A stretch of 16,075 bases of DNA, from contig CAZCJL010000141.1 of the NCBI GenBank assembly GCA_964498785.1, positions 1-16,075 of the forward strand. Reading direction: 5' to 3'. The translations under genes were made by a program, and so were the position numbers. Under the pieces are notes generated by a model, which saw nothing but the letters and a program-made list of their open reading frames with translations, ran no database searches and was not told where the DNA came from. Source of the stretch: Mariaggregatimicrobium sp964498785 (GTDB taxonomy: Bacteria; Zhuqueibacterota; Zhuqueibacteria; Thermofontimicrobiales; Thiofontviventaceae). Each line of letters begins with the position of its first letter. Position 1 is the first letter of the stretch. Below, piece by piece: positions 7,894-15,995 of the stretch.

Positions 7894-8778
7894 ATGCTTC
7901 AAACCAATATAACCCATTTTTTAGACTATTGCAAGAACTCAAACTTTGCAGAACGATCGCTCGAATCATTTACGCATCGTTTAAACGAGTTCAATCAATT
8001 TATTAATTCAATCCCTATGCTCGTTTTCAAAGATATTAACTTTGAAATCCTGTCCCGATTCATCGCCGACTACAACACTCCTTCGCCGTCCGTTAATAAA
8101 ATGCGGGTCTGGGCGCTGCGACACTTCTTTCATTATCTTAAACTCAAAGGTCTCATTGACGACAATATCGCCGCCCGGCTCCCATACCCAAAAATCGAAA
8201 AAAAAGTCCCCCAATTCCTGACCATTGCCGAATTCAATAGCATCCTCAACCATTTCACAAAAAAAGCGTCATCTCAAACAGGACTCCGCAATCTCGTCAT
8301 TATCGCGCTGCTTGGAATTCTCGGACTGCGAACTGCTACTATTGAAGCGCTAAATGTTGCAGACGTCGACCTGACAGAAAGTAAAATCTGGATTACGCAA
8401 AAAGGATTTCCCGGACAGTTCAAAAAAGAACTGCCACTGCCGCAATCGCTTTGTCAATTATTGGCGCGCTATATTTCACAACTTGACGACGCACAAAAAC
8501 CACTGTTCGTTTCAACAAGAAATAAAAGGCTTGCCAGGCGTTCTGTCCAGGGAATGTTTTATAACACCGCACGCATTGCCGGCGTCGATAAGAAACTCCA
8601 TCCGCATCTGTTCCGACACACCGCTGGAACTCAGTTAAACCAGGTCGCGGGAATGGAAATCACACAATTCGTATTGGGGCATCAAAATCAGCAAAACACC
8701 CATCAATACGCTCATCTCAATCCGAATATTTATGCCGGGCGTATGAAAAATCACCCATACATGACCTTTAAACTATAA
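7894..8778 (+). CDS. Tyrosine recombinase (XerC/XerD-like phage-type integrase)
   Basis: The 294-residue protein has the usual two parts: an N-terminal SAM-like core-binding domain (about 1-95) and a C-terminal catalytic domain. All catalytic residues are present: Arg146 (LGLRTATIEAL), Lys at about 170 in the beta-hairpin, His238 and Arg241 in HLFRHTAG, His263 in LGHQ, and the nucleophile Tyr272 in THQYAHL. It should cut and rejoin DNA at a specific site. Length and order match XerC/XerD rather than the longer phage integrases. A strong ribosome binding site precedes it, and a second recombinase gene begins 15 nt after its stop, so the two were an operon of paired recombinases. Its pairing and its place between a toxin-antitoxin locus and a rearrangement junction suggest a mobile-element role rather than housekeeping dif resolution. 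Confidence 0.92.
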   Translation: MLQTNITHFLDYCKNSNFAERSLESFTHRLNEFNQFINSIPMLVFKDINFEILSRFIADYNTPSPSVNKMRVWALRHFFHYLKLKGLIDDNIAARLPYPKIEKKVPQFLTIAEFNSILNHFTKKASSQTGLRNLVIIALLGILGLRTATIEALNVADVDLTESKIWITQKGFPGQFKKELPLPQSLCQLLARYISQLDDAQKPLFVSTRNKRLARRSVQGMFYNTARIAGVDKKLHPHLFRHTAGTQLNQVAGMEITQFVLGHQNQQNTHQYAHLNPNIYAGRMKNHPYMTFKL

Positions 8779-8793
8779 TCAGGAGGATTTAAT

Positions 8794-9435
8794 ATGAACG
8801 CGCTTATTGAACAATTCAGAAAACAACTCGCCGATATCGCCCTCTAATCAGACCAAACCATTTCAAACTACATCTCATGCCTTTATAAGTATGAAGAGTT
8901 TGTTAATATCGATCTGCCATCGTCAACATCAACACACATCAAACATTGGATGATGAAACTGAAAAACGACGGAACCAGTAATAGCAGGCTCACGCATCAT
9001 AAATCTGCCCTCACTGGTTTCTTCACTTTTCTTGTCAATTTAAACACCATCAAAAACAATCCAGCCGAAGGACTTTTCCCGCTGCGCCGAACCAAAAGCG
9101 ACCTCAATCAGCCCATTGACAAAGAGACCGGCTGCAAGCTGCTCAAAGCCATGGATCGCTCAACATGGATCAACGAACGCGATTTTATGATCGTATCGTT
9201 TCTCTACGCCCTCGGAATCAGAAGAGGCGAGTGCGCCAGTTTGAAAATAAAAGACTTTGATCCAAATTTCGATCCCCAGAATAAAATCGGACTTCTCACA
9301 GTTCATGGCAAAGGCAGAAAGCAAAGAGCGCTGTTTATTGTTGATAAGTTATACGATTATCTGATCGCTACCATTCGAGCCGCCGCCGACAATATGGTAT
9401 TCTCTGAATACATCACCGGGCTGGGGTTGCGATAA
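8794..9435 (+). pseudogene. Broken second tyrosine recombinase (in-frame stop and missing C terminus)
   Basis: Translation begins at ATG 8794 after AGGAGG (8781-8786) but meets TAA at 8845-8847, codon 18. The same frame then continues as a recombinase: a core-binding segment, GIRRGECASL with the first catalytic Arg (about 9220), and HGKGRKQR with the beta-hairpin Lys. It stops at 9433-9435, before the HxxR, His and Tyr motifs, about 100 residues short. Homology appears to end near 9370, where the sequence becomes the start of a gene on the opposite strand. The protein cannot be catalytic. An in-frame ATG at 8950 could yield a 161-residue fragment, but no good ribosome binding site precedes it. 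Confidence 0.85.
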
Positions 9436-9483
9436 TAAGACTTGCCAGGAAAACAGGATAAGAAATATTCCGGAAAAACGCAT
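9349..9483 (-). pseudogene. Truncated N terminus of a secreted protein
   Basis: On the minus strand AGGAGG lies 7 nt before the ATG at 9483. The reading begins with a classic signal peptide (MRFSGIFLILFSWQVLLSQ) followed by PQPGDVFREYHIV, an opening often seen in secreted proteins of FCB bacteria (from memory). After about 38 residues it enters the antisense of the broken recombinase and hits a stop at 9349. It shares strand with the 586-residue protein, 165 bp downstream of that gene's stop, and was probably the third gene of the same operon. The missing remainder gives no clue to function. Confidence 0.55.
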
Positions 9484-9648
9484 TCTCATACCTCCTGATA
9501 AATTGTTGCGGAACAGTGTCCGAATAATATTAGATACTCCCCCCTGAGCCAGACAGCAAGTTACCCATTCCTGAAAAAATATATTATCAGTTTGGTTATT
9601 TGCCACCTTGCTATGGACTATAAAAAGATTTAGGATTCACATTGATTA

Positions 9649-11409
9649 CTATCGCAACAATATCATTTTTTGTGACTGCTGAAAACTCCCTGCCTGAATT
9701 GTGTAAACATAAATGCCGCTTGTCACATTTCGTCCGCTATCGTCTGTCCCGTCCCACAGAATCTCATACGTGCCAGCAGATTCGTTTTGAGCAACGAGTT
9801 GTTTTACACGCTGTCCCTTCAGGTTATAAACCATCAGCGTTACAGTAGCGGATTTTTGTAAGGCATAGCGAATGGTAGTCGTTGGATTGAATGGATTGGG
9901 ATAATTTTGATGCAACAGATAATTTTCGAGTATTGCTGTTTCGGCAATTTCAATATCAACAGCAGACTCATAGTTACTGTATTTTAAAATATCACCATTA
10001 TCACCAACTGCCCAGCCTGTGGTATAATTTTGATTCGTAACAAAAGAGATATATCTTAACGTTGATTCAGCAGATGCTTGAACTTCCCATGTCAAACCAT
10101 TATCCGTACTTTTGTAAATACTATTGCCCTGAAGAATCCAGAAGGCGTTTTCATAGAAAATAACGTGTCGAATATATCCATCTCCCGGAGGTGTTACTTC
10201 ATCCCAAGAAACACCCAAATTCGTTGTTCTCGCCATAGGTCCTTCGTAGTCCGATACAACACCATAATTCGAATAATTGAAGGCAAGAGCACGAGTGCGA
10301 TTCATAAAAGGGATAGAGCTTTCCTGCCAATTATCGCCACCATCAACGGTATAGTAGTAATTTGATGTGTTCGTGCCAAAAAATCCTTTGTTCTCATCCA
10401 GCCAGCAAAATCCCACATGAGTTCCCCAGACACCTTCAGTAGATGCAGGTGGATTTGAAATGTTTTGCCAGCTATTTCCGCCATCTGTCGTCTTCAATAC
10501 TAACCATGCGCCATTATACGGATCACCCGATGCAATCCCATTCTGTGAATCAAACAATTTCACGTAATTCAACCAGGCGTCCGGTAATTCATATACGTTG
10601 TTCCAGGCGCTGCCCCCATTTGTGGTTTTGTAGATACGCGAGATATTGTTTTCAAGAGTAGTTCCCGTATAAGTGGTAACGATCGCATTGTTAGCATCGA
10701 ATGCCTCGACATGCTGGATTTTGACCGTGTCTGGCCCTGTCCATGCTTCTGTCCAATTCTCTCCGCCATCAGTGGTGCGTAAGATATGACCATAGTTATC
10801 CTTGCGTCCGCACGCCCAGGCAACTGTTTTGGATATTGCTTCAACGCTGATCAGCCGGTAATCTACGCCTGTATTTTGCTGAGTCCATTCACCAGCAACA
10901 ACAGGAGGCCCCGTGATAATGGTTTTACTGCTTGGCGTTAATTGAATGGTGCTGCCATCCGAGGCATTTGCCATGACGCCGGCAAAGTCAAACATTACCT
11001 GGTGACCAGGAGCGGCTTTAAACTTTAGCGATAATAAAACACCATGGCCGGAATCGCCGCCACTTGTTCGATAGATAGCAGCGCTTAGTTTTCCAACCGG
11101 GTCTTCAATTATATTTGCCTGTGCACCGGAAATCAAAGAACCAATTTCAAAGCTAACGTATTCAATATTTTCTATGTTAGAATAGGTCATTTCAAAGGAG
11201 ACGATTTTTAATTCGGTCACTGGCTGGCTGACTGTTCCGATTATAATATCCATCCAAAATTCCTGGCTCGATTCGTTGTAGTCCCGGATTTCCAAATAGA
11301 TGGGCGGGTCTGCTGCGATAGCCTTTGTTACCGTTAGAGACGTTGTAGCTAATAATATTAAGGTAACTACCATTGTTAGCCATTGATTTAAGCTGATATT
11401 AGCGTTCAT
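9649..11409 (-). CDS. Secreted cohesin-like / YCF48-type beta-propeller protein with T9SS sorting domain
   Basis: The 586 residues divide into four parts. A signal peptide spans 1 to about 33. A cohesin-like beta-sandwich (about 37-170) shows LKIVSFEMTYS, FEIGSLISG, GVLLSLKFKA and a late VMANASDG strand pair. A propeller of YCF48/BNR type (about 175-490) has six Asp-box motifs from about 210 to 433, such as RTTDGGENW, KTTDGGNSW and KSTDNGLTW. The last 85 residues are a type A sorting domain with NYPNPFNPTTTIRY at 502, GQRVKQL, and a terminal GIYVYTIQAG-KMILLR. T9SS exports such proteins across the outer membrane and removes or anchors this domain. A strong AAGGAGG (11417-11424) precedes the ATG. 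It is the second gene of an operon, 56 nt after a dockerin-bearing protein, its candidate binding partner. No glycosidase catalytic motif is visible. Confidence 0.85.
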   Translation of the reverse strand: MNANISLNQWLTMVVTLILLATTSLTVTKAIAADPPIYLEIRDYNESSQEFWMDIIIGTVSQPVTELKIVSFEMTYSNIENIEYVSFEIGSLISGAQANIIEDPVGKLSAAIYRTSGGDSGHGVLLSLKFKAAPGHQVMFDFAGVMANASDGSTIQLTPSSKTIITGPPVVAGEWTQQNTGVDYRLISVEAISKTVAWACGRKDNYGHILRTTDGGENWTEAWTGPDTVKIQHVEAFDANNAIVTTYTGTTLENNISRIYKTTNGGSAWNNVYELPDAWLNYVKLFDSQNGIASGDPYNGAWLVLKTTDGGNSWQNISNPPASTEGVWGTHVGFCWLDENKGFFGTNTSNYYYTVDGGDNWQESSIPFMNRTRALAFNYSNYGVVSDYEGPMARTTNLGVSWDEVTPPGDGYIRHVIFYENAFWILQGNSIYKSTDNGLTWEVQASAESTLRYISFVTNQNYTTGWAVGDNGDILKYSNYESAVDIEIAETAILENYLLHQNYPNPFNPTTTIRYALQKSATVTLMVYNLKGQRVKQLVAQNESAGTYEILWDGTDDSGRNVTSGIYVYTIQAGSFQQSQKMILLR

Positions 11410-11465
11410 GGCTTGTTCCTCCTTACGTTTTAAATATGAGTAAATCTCTCGATAATTTTTGGATT
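11410..11465 (-). promoter_or_regulatory. Intergenic spacer of the dockerin-cohesin operon with strong ribosome binding site
   Basis: Only 56 bp separate the stop of the 1356-residue gene from the start of the 586-residue gene on the same strand. The spacer holds AAGGAGGA (11424 down to 11417), 7-8 nt before the ATG, and no terminator hairpin. This supports cotranscription. Confidence 0.6.
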
Positions 11466-14400
11466 TTAATGTTCCGGTTGATAATCTCCCACCGTATTTG
11501 AACCAGCCATGAAACCATGGCTTTTCCCGAAATTGACAATTACAGCGTTGACGTCAAAAATATTGACTTTGCCATCGCCATTGCAATCGGTATATGTTGC
11601 GGCTTCAGTATTCCATGCTGTCGCTGGCTGACCTGTCCACTGCATCGAGCCGTTCTGCCTGGAAGGTCCTGTTTTGTTCCAGTGGATGGCCACAATGTAG
11701 TTAATATCAAAAACTGATACTAATCCGTCATTATTGGCGTCGCCGGGCCAGACAGTAATTTCTGATTGATCATTTGTGGTTGTTTCTTTTAAAACAATAT
11801 GGTCGAGATACACATCGGCGTCTGAGAGACCTAAATTAAAATCAAATCGTGCTCTGGAATCTGTTGGTTCATTCATTGTAAAGGAGTAGGAATATTGCTG
11901 TTTGCTTGTCGTTAAAGAAATGGTCTCATAATTACTATAATATTTCCATGAATTTCCATGCTGAGTCACCAGCGATCTTATTTGTCTCGGACTGGCGGCA
12001 TAGGCTTCGAATGTTACAGTGTAATGCTTGCCGTTTTCAATCAGCACATTCGGTTGCACCAGTTGCACATGCCACACTTCTGTGCCACCATTGCTAATTG
12101 AAGCCACAAATTCTTCGCTAGAGTTCACCGAACCGTTTGCCTGTCCCGGAGAAAACACTTTAAAATTCCAGCCAGAAAGACCATTTGAGAAATCACCATT
12201 AATTACGATGTTTTCAAATTCTTCTATATTTCCCGTATGCCGGACATTTTGATGAAACATGGGCCAGGGTGTATCTGCCAGGCCGCCGCTGCTGCTATTG
12301 ATGGCGTATAATTTGTGATCCGTACCTCCTACATAGATAGTGCCATCTGAGCCTATGGCAGGACTCGAAGCTACAGGAGAACCAGTTACAAATTCCCATT
12401 TTTTTCCGCCATCAGGGTTGACAGCATATAGTTTTTTATCAAAACTTCCCACATAAATAGTACCGTTTGAGCCTATCGCTGGACTTGATGTTATTATGTG
12501 TCCTGTTTCAAAATCCCATTTTTTTTGGCCGTCCGGATTAACGGCGTATAATTTATAATCATTACTTCCTACGTAAACAGTGCCGTCTGAGCCTATCACT
12601 GGATCTGCGGACACACCAAGCCCTGTTTCAAAATCCCATTTTTTTTCGCCATCAGGATTAATAGCATATAGTTTATGATCGCCACTTCCCACATAAATTG
12701 TGCCGTCTGAACCTATGGCTGGGCTTGAGTGTATACCGAGTCCTGTTTCAAAATCCCATGCTTTTGTGTGATCAGGATTTATGGCATATAATTTATTATC
12801 AACACTGCCTACATAGATAGTACCGTCTATGCCTATAGCAGGACTTGAAGATATATCACCTCCGGTTCCATACTTCCATTTTTCTGTGCCATCGGGATTG
12901 ATGGCGTACAGGATATTATCATAACTTCCTACGTAAATAGTGCCATCTGAGCCTATGGCAGGGCTTGAGAGCACTATATGGCTGGTCACAAATTCCCATT
13001 TCTCTGTACCATTGGGATTAACGGCGTATATTTTATGATCATAACATCCAATATAGATAGTGCCATCTGAGCCAATGGCCGGGCTTGAATATATACCAGC
13101 GTCAGCTTCAAATTCCCATTTTTTTGTTCCATTTGGGTCGATGGCGTAAAGTTTATTATCGCCACTTCCCACGTAAATAGTGCCGTTTGAGCCTATAGCC
13201 GGGCTCGAATGAATTTCATCTCCGGTTAAGAATTCCCATTTTTTACTGCCTGGAGTATCTCCGGAAGAAGTAGCCAGTTTTACATCTCCCCAGCCAAACG
13301 GCGCATAAAACCACCGATGGCTTGAAGCGTAATCCTGTAAATCGAAAAGGTTTTCCGGCCACATGCCGGTATAGTATGAGCTGGCCGCATCATAGATGTA
13401 AAAAGCAATACCAACCGTATTGCCAGGCGATGATTGCAGGGGGGAGCTGTCTAAATCAATTCTTCCTTCATAATGCACATGTCCGTTGGTCTGAGCTATC
13501 CCTTGACTTATCCCGGGAGGAGTTGTCCAGCCTTCGAAATTCAGATTATCAGGGAAGTAACCATAAATGCCGGAATATCTGTTTGATGCCGAGTAATTCC
13601 ACTCTATTCGAATACGGCCTTCACTGCTGGGGCTTGTTGAAGGAAATTCCCGGTCATGGTTATCATCAAAGCCAATTCCAAAATTATCAGAATTATCAAG
13701 GCTGTTGTCAATACCATCATCAACGGCAACATATAAATAGTCATTATCATTCATTACATATAATCTTACTGTACCGGAATTACCGGGAATGGAAATATTT
13801 GTGGATGCAGCATCGGTCCATTCGCTGGAGTTAATGTTTCCATCGAGGTTCGGAGCGGATGAAGCCCAGCCAGCATTAATATAGTTACCGTTTGTCATGG
13901 CGCTTCCCCAGAAATCATTTGAGAAACCGCTTTCACCATCTGAATAAACAGCAGTTACCTGATAGCTATAAACCTGATCATCCGGCACAGTTTCATCCCG
14001 GTAGTAAGTACGCGTAATGTTACTGGCAATTTTTTGTGAATTGCGGTAGATATTATACCCTTGCGGCGTCTCGCTGGTCGGCGCTTTCCAGACTAAAGGA
14101 ACAGCCTGATGGTATCCGTTTAAAGCCATGATATCTGTGGGAGCCGGATGATCTGAACCCGATGATGTAATAGTAAACACATTATTGCTCCGATCCGATA
14201 CAGAAGGAGCTTCAACGGAGGTCACCCGGATCATGCATTGATCTGAAATGTTTTCCTGGACCGGCCTGTAAGAAAAGCTGCCGTCATTTGAAGTGTAGCT
14301 CCCCTGAGTGACATCCCACCAGCTACTTCCGCCGTTAGTGGAAATATCTATTATCACCCTTCCAATATATTGGTCACTTTCCCAGGTGATATTATGCCAT

Positions 14401-15536
14401 TCCCCAACATACCACGTTTCGCCGCCGTTGGGTGCAGTCACAGTGATTGATGTTGGACCTTCATCCTGTAACCAATCTCCGCCGCCAAACATCCATGTCG
14501 CGAGATTGTGCTCACCCCAAACAGAATCTTTTCCTCCAAACATAACAGGTTTTGTGGATCCATCCATGCTGGTCTCGCTGAAACCATGTCCATATCTGGC
14601 CCATGGCTTCGGAGCCCCGGGTTCATCTATGTCTTCAGTCCAGGAATTATCATTTGAATTATAGACCCAGGTATCGTTCATTATGTCTCCACCAACGACT
14701 ATGGCTGCATTGGTTCCACCGTATAATACGACAAGACCTTCGCCAATATAAGCCATATCATGATCGTAGCGCCTTTCAGGTTTCAAAATTGGTTCTTTCA
14801 GCGTCCAGTTGTTCTCGCTTAAATCAAAAATCCAGGTTTCTTGACCGGTGGCATAACTATAACCTCCAAACATAATAACCTTATCCCCCCCTATATAAGC
14901 CATGGACTGCTTATACCTGGCTGCTGGCACTGAACCAGAATTCATTTGCGTCCAGTTGTTATCACTTAGATCATATATCCATGTCTCATTACTCACAGTA
15001 GAATTAAGACCATCACGAGTTACGCCACCAAATAGCAAAACCTTGTCTCCGCCAATATACGCCATGGCATGGTCGCTCCGTCGTCCTGGAGTTGTTTGTG
15101 GATACCTGCGAATCCAGCGACTTTCACTGTCATCGTAAATCCAGGTTTGATCATACTTGCCACCATCACGGGCTCCGCCATACAACAAGACCTTATCTCC
15201 TCCAATATACGCCATCCCCATGCTTACTCTACAATCAGGGCGATCGGTGAGATTCTGTTTCCAGTCCCAACTATCACTGCTAACGTCAAATATGGACGTT
15301 TCCGAATTATATCCTGCATCTATTCCACCAAACAACAGTACTCTATCATTTCCCAAATAAGCCATGCCATGGTGGCGCAGCTTGGTTAATGTCCCCCAAT
15401 CAAGAGAGGATCTGGCTACTTCAGTCCAATCATTTGTCTGTGCATAAATCGGATTGCATAATAACAAAACAACTATAGCGATAAGTACAAATAAAGAAGT
15501 CTTGTTCCTGTTTTGTGAAAAGATTGTAAGTTTCAT
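11466..15536 (-). CDS. Giant secreted multidomain protein: kelch, Ig-like, FN3, CBM9-like, PQQ propeller, CBM and dockerin
   Basis: The 1356-residue protein opens with a signal peptide (1 to about 33). Next come six kelch repeats (about 45-350), each with MAYIGGDKVLLFGG or a close form. An Ig-like APNGGETW-type domain (about 361-455) and a fibronectin type III domain (about 463-545) follow. A CBM9-like domain (about 555-760; LDGNINSSEWTDA, LYVMNDNDYLYVAVDD) precedes eight 40-residue PQQ-type repeats (766-1085) closed by PWPMFHQNVRHTG. A jelly-roll carbohydrate-binding-like domain (about 1105-1260; INGDFSNGLSGWNF) leads to a dockerin-type pair of calcium loops, DANNDGLVSVFD (1266-1277) and DCNGDGKVNIFD (1317-1328). 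The loops are 51 residues apart, wider than in classical dockerins. No T9SS sorting domain or active site is visible, so a scaffolding or glycan-binding surface role is likely. GAGGAAA lies just upstream of the ATG. It is the first gene of the operon. Confidence 0.88.
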   Translation of the reverse strand: MKLTIFSQNRNKTSLFVLIAIVVLLLCNPIYAQTNDWTEVARSSLDWGTLTKLRHHGMAYLGNDRVLLFGGIDAGYNSETSIFDVSSDSWDWKQNLTDRPDCRVSMGMAYIGGDKVLLYGGARDGGKYDQTWIYDDSESRWIRRYPQTTPGRRSDHAMAYIGGDKVLLFGGVTRDGLNSTVSNETWIYDLSDNNWTQMNSGSVPAARYKQSMAYIGGDKVIMFGGYSYATGQETWIFDLSENNWTLKEPILKPERRYDHDMAYIGEGLVVLYGGTNAAIVVGGDIMNDTWVYNSNDNSWTEDIDEPGAPKPWARYGHGFSETSMDGSTKPVMFGGKDSVWGEHNLATWMFGGGDWLQDEGPTSITVTAPNGGETWYVGEWHNITWESDQYIGRVIIDISTNGGSSWWDVTQGSYTSNDGSFSYRPVQENISDQCMIRVTSVEAPSVSDRSNNVFTITSSGSDHPAPTDIMALNGYHQAVPLVWKAPTSETPQGYNIYRNSQKIASNITRTYYRDETVPDDQVYSYQVTAVYSDGESGFSNDFWGSAMTNGNYINAGWASSAPNLDGNINSSEWTDAASTNISIPGNSGTVRLYVMNDNDYLYVAVDDGIDNSLDNSDNFGIGFDDNHDREFPSTSPSSEGRIRIEWNYSASNRYSGIYGYFPDNLNFEGWTTPPGISQGIAQTNGHVHYEGRIDLDSSPLQSSPGNTVGIAFYIYDAASSYYTGMWPENLFDLQDYASSHRWFYAPFGWGDVKLATSSGDTPGSKKWEFLTGDEIHSSPAIGSNGTIYVGSGDNKLYAIDPNGTKKWEFEADAGIYSSPAIGSDGTIYIGCYDHKIYAVNPNGTEKWEFVTSHIVLSSPAIGSDGTIYVGSYDNILYAINPDGTEKWKYGTGGDISSSPAIGIDGTIYVGSVDNKLYAINPDHTKAWDFETGLGIHSSPAIGSDGTIYVGSGDHKLYAINPDGEKKWDFETGLGVSADPVIGSDGTVYVGSNDYKLYAVNPDGQKKWDFETGHIITSSPAIGSNGTIYVGSFDKKLYAVNPDGGKKWEFVTGSPVASSPAIGSDGTIYVGGTDHKLYAINSSSGGLADTPWPMFHQNVRHTGNIEEFENIVINGDFSNGLSGWNFKVFSPGQANGSVNSSEEFVASISNGGTEVWHVQLVQPNVLIENGKHYTVTFEAYAASPRQIRSLVTQHGNSWKYYSNYETISLTTSKQQYSYSFTMNEPTDSRARFDFNLGLSDADVYLDHIVLKETTTNDQSEITVWPGDANNDGLVSVFDINYIVAIHWNKTGPSRQNGSMQWTGQPATAWNTEAATYTDCNGDGKVNIFDVNAVIVNFGKSHGFMAGSNTVGDYQPEH
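12282..13241 (-). repeat. Eight tandem 120-bp coding repeats (PQQ-type propeller blades)
   Basis: Eight units of exactly 120 bp (40 residues) run without a break. Each codes KWEF-x6-SSPAIGSDGTIYVGS-D-KLYAINPDG or a close form. Phase markers such as GGACTTGA/GGGCTTGA recur at 12361, 12481, 12601, 12721, 12841, 12961, 13081 and 13201. Unit 6 differs most (SADPVIGSDGTVYVG). Eight blades match the PQQ dehydrogenase-type propeller fold. The exact period and high identity point to recent tandem duplication or ongoing homogenisation. Confidence 0.93.
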
Positions 15537-15776
15537 TTTCTTTTCCTCTTTTCTTTAATGATTCATTCCATTCAGTTCTATAACAAATGGTATACCATAA
15601 CAATGCATCAGTATATAACGATTGGTAATACAATAATTTATAGAACATCGCTATAAAATAGTAGTTGAATAAAAATTCGAGAAATTCGATGAATATAACG
15701 AGGGAAATGGTGTATTTATTGTATTTAATGAAGTTGCGTTCGAAGGATATAGCGAGTAACTTAGTTGTGCGAAACA

Positions 15777-15858
15777 GTTGTCGTCAAAACGCAATTACTA
15801 TACATAAATATAAGCGGCACACAGTTTATTTGATTTTATGATTGCGGTTTGCGTCAAC
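15777..15858. repeat. Imperfect palindrome of about 82 bp
   Basis: GTTGTCGTCAAAACGCAAT (15777-15795) pairs with ATTGCGGTTTGCGTCAAC (15841-15858) with about three differences. The AT-rich centre also pairs partly: CATAAATATAAG against the complement of CAGTTTATTTGATTTTATG. It could be a MITE or REP-like repeat, a structured leader RNA, or a recombination site. It does not fit the integron attC core consensus. Confidence 0.45.
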
Positions 15859-15954
15859 TCGAGACACAAATTAGGTCAACGGTCACAGAGCAGAACTACC
15901 GCACGTTGATGATAGCACAACTCCCATAGAAATTAAATTTAGATATTGTTTATT

Positions 15955-15995
15955 TTAAACCTGATGAACTCGTAAAAAGTCATAAACAGGTTTAA
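15955..15995. repeat. Perfect 9-bp inverted repeat with 23-nt loop
   Basis: TTAAACCTG (15955-15963) and CAGGTTTAA (15987-15995) are exact reverse complements. The enclosed loop carries ATGAACTCGTAAAAAGTC, which resembles ends of some insertion sequences (from memory, unverified). It could be a terminator-like hairpin for a gene beyond the window or an IS end. Confidence 0.4.

Noticed and set aside
12282..13241. Regular 120-bp repeats as a possible CRISPR array
   Set aside because: The whole unit is conserved coding sequence in one open frame; there are no short identical repeats separated by unique spacers.
13322..13834. 170-codon + strand open frame inside the giant secreted gene
   Set aside because: It is antisense to the CBM9-like domain, is rich in Cys, His and Trp as expected of a shadow frame, and lacks a ribosome binding site.
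15757..15925. Palindrome as an integron attC site near tyrosine recombinase genes
   Set aside because: GTTGTGC and GCACAAC do not fit the GTTRRRY/RYYYAAC cores, the recombinases lack an evident integron-integrase insert, and no cassette array is seen.
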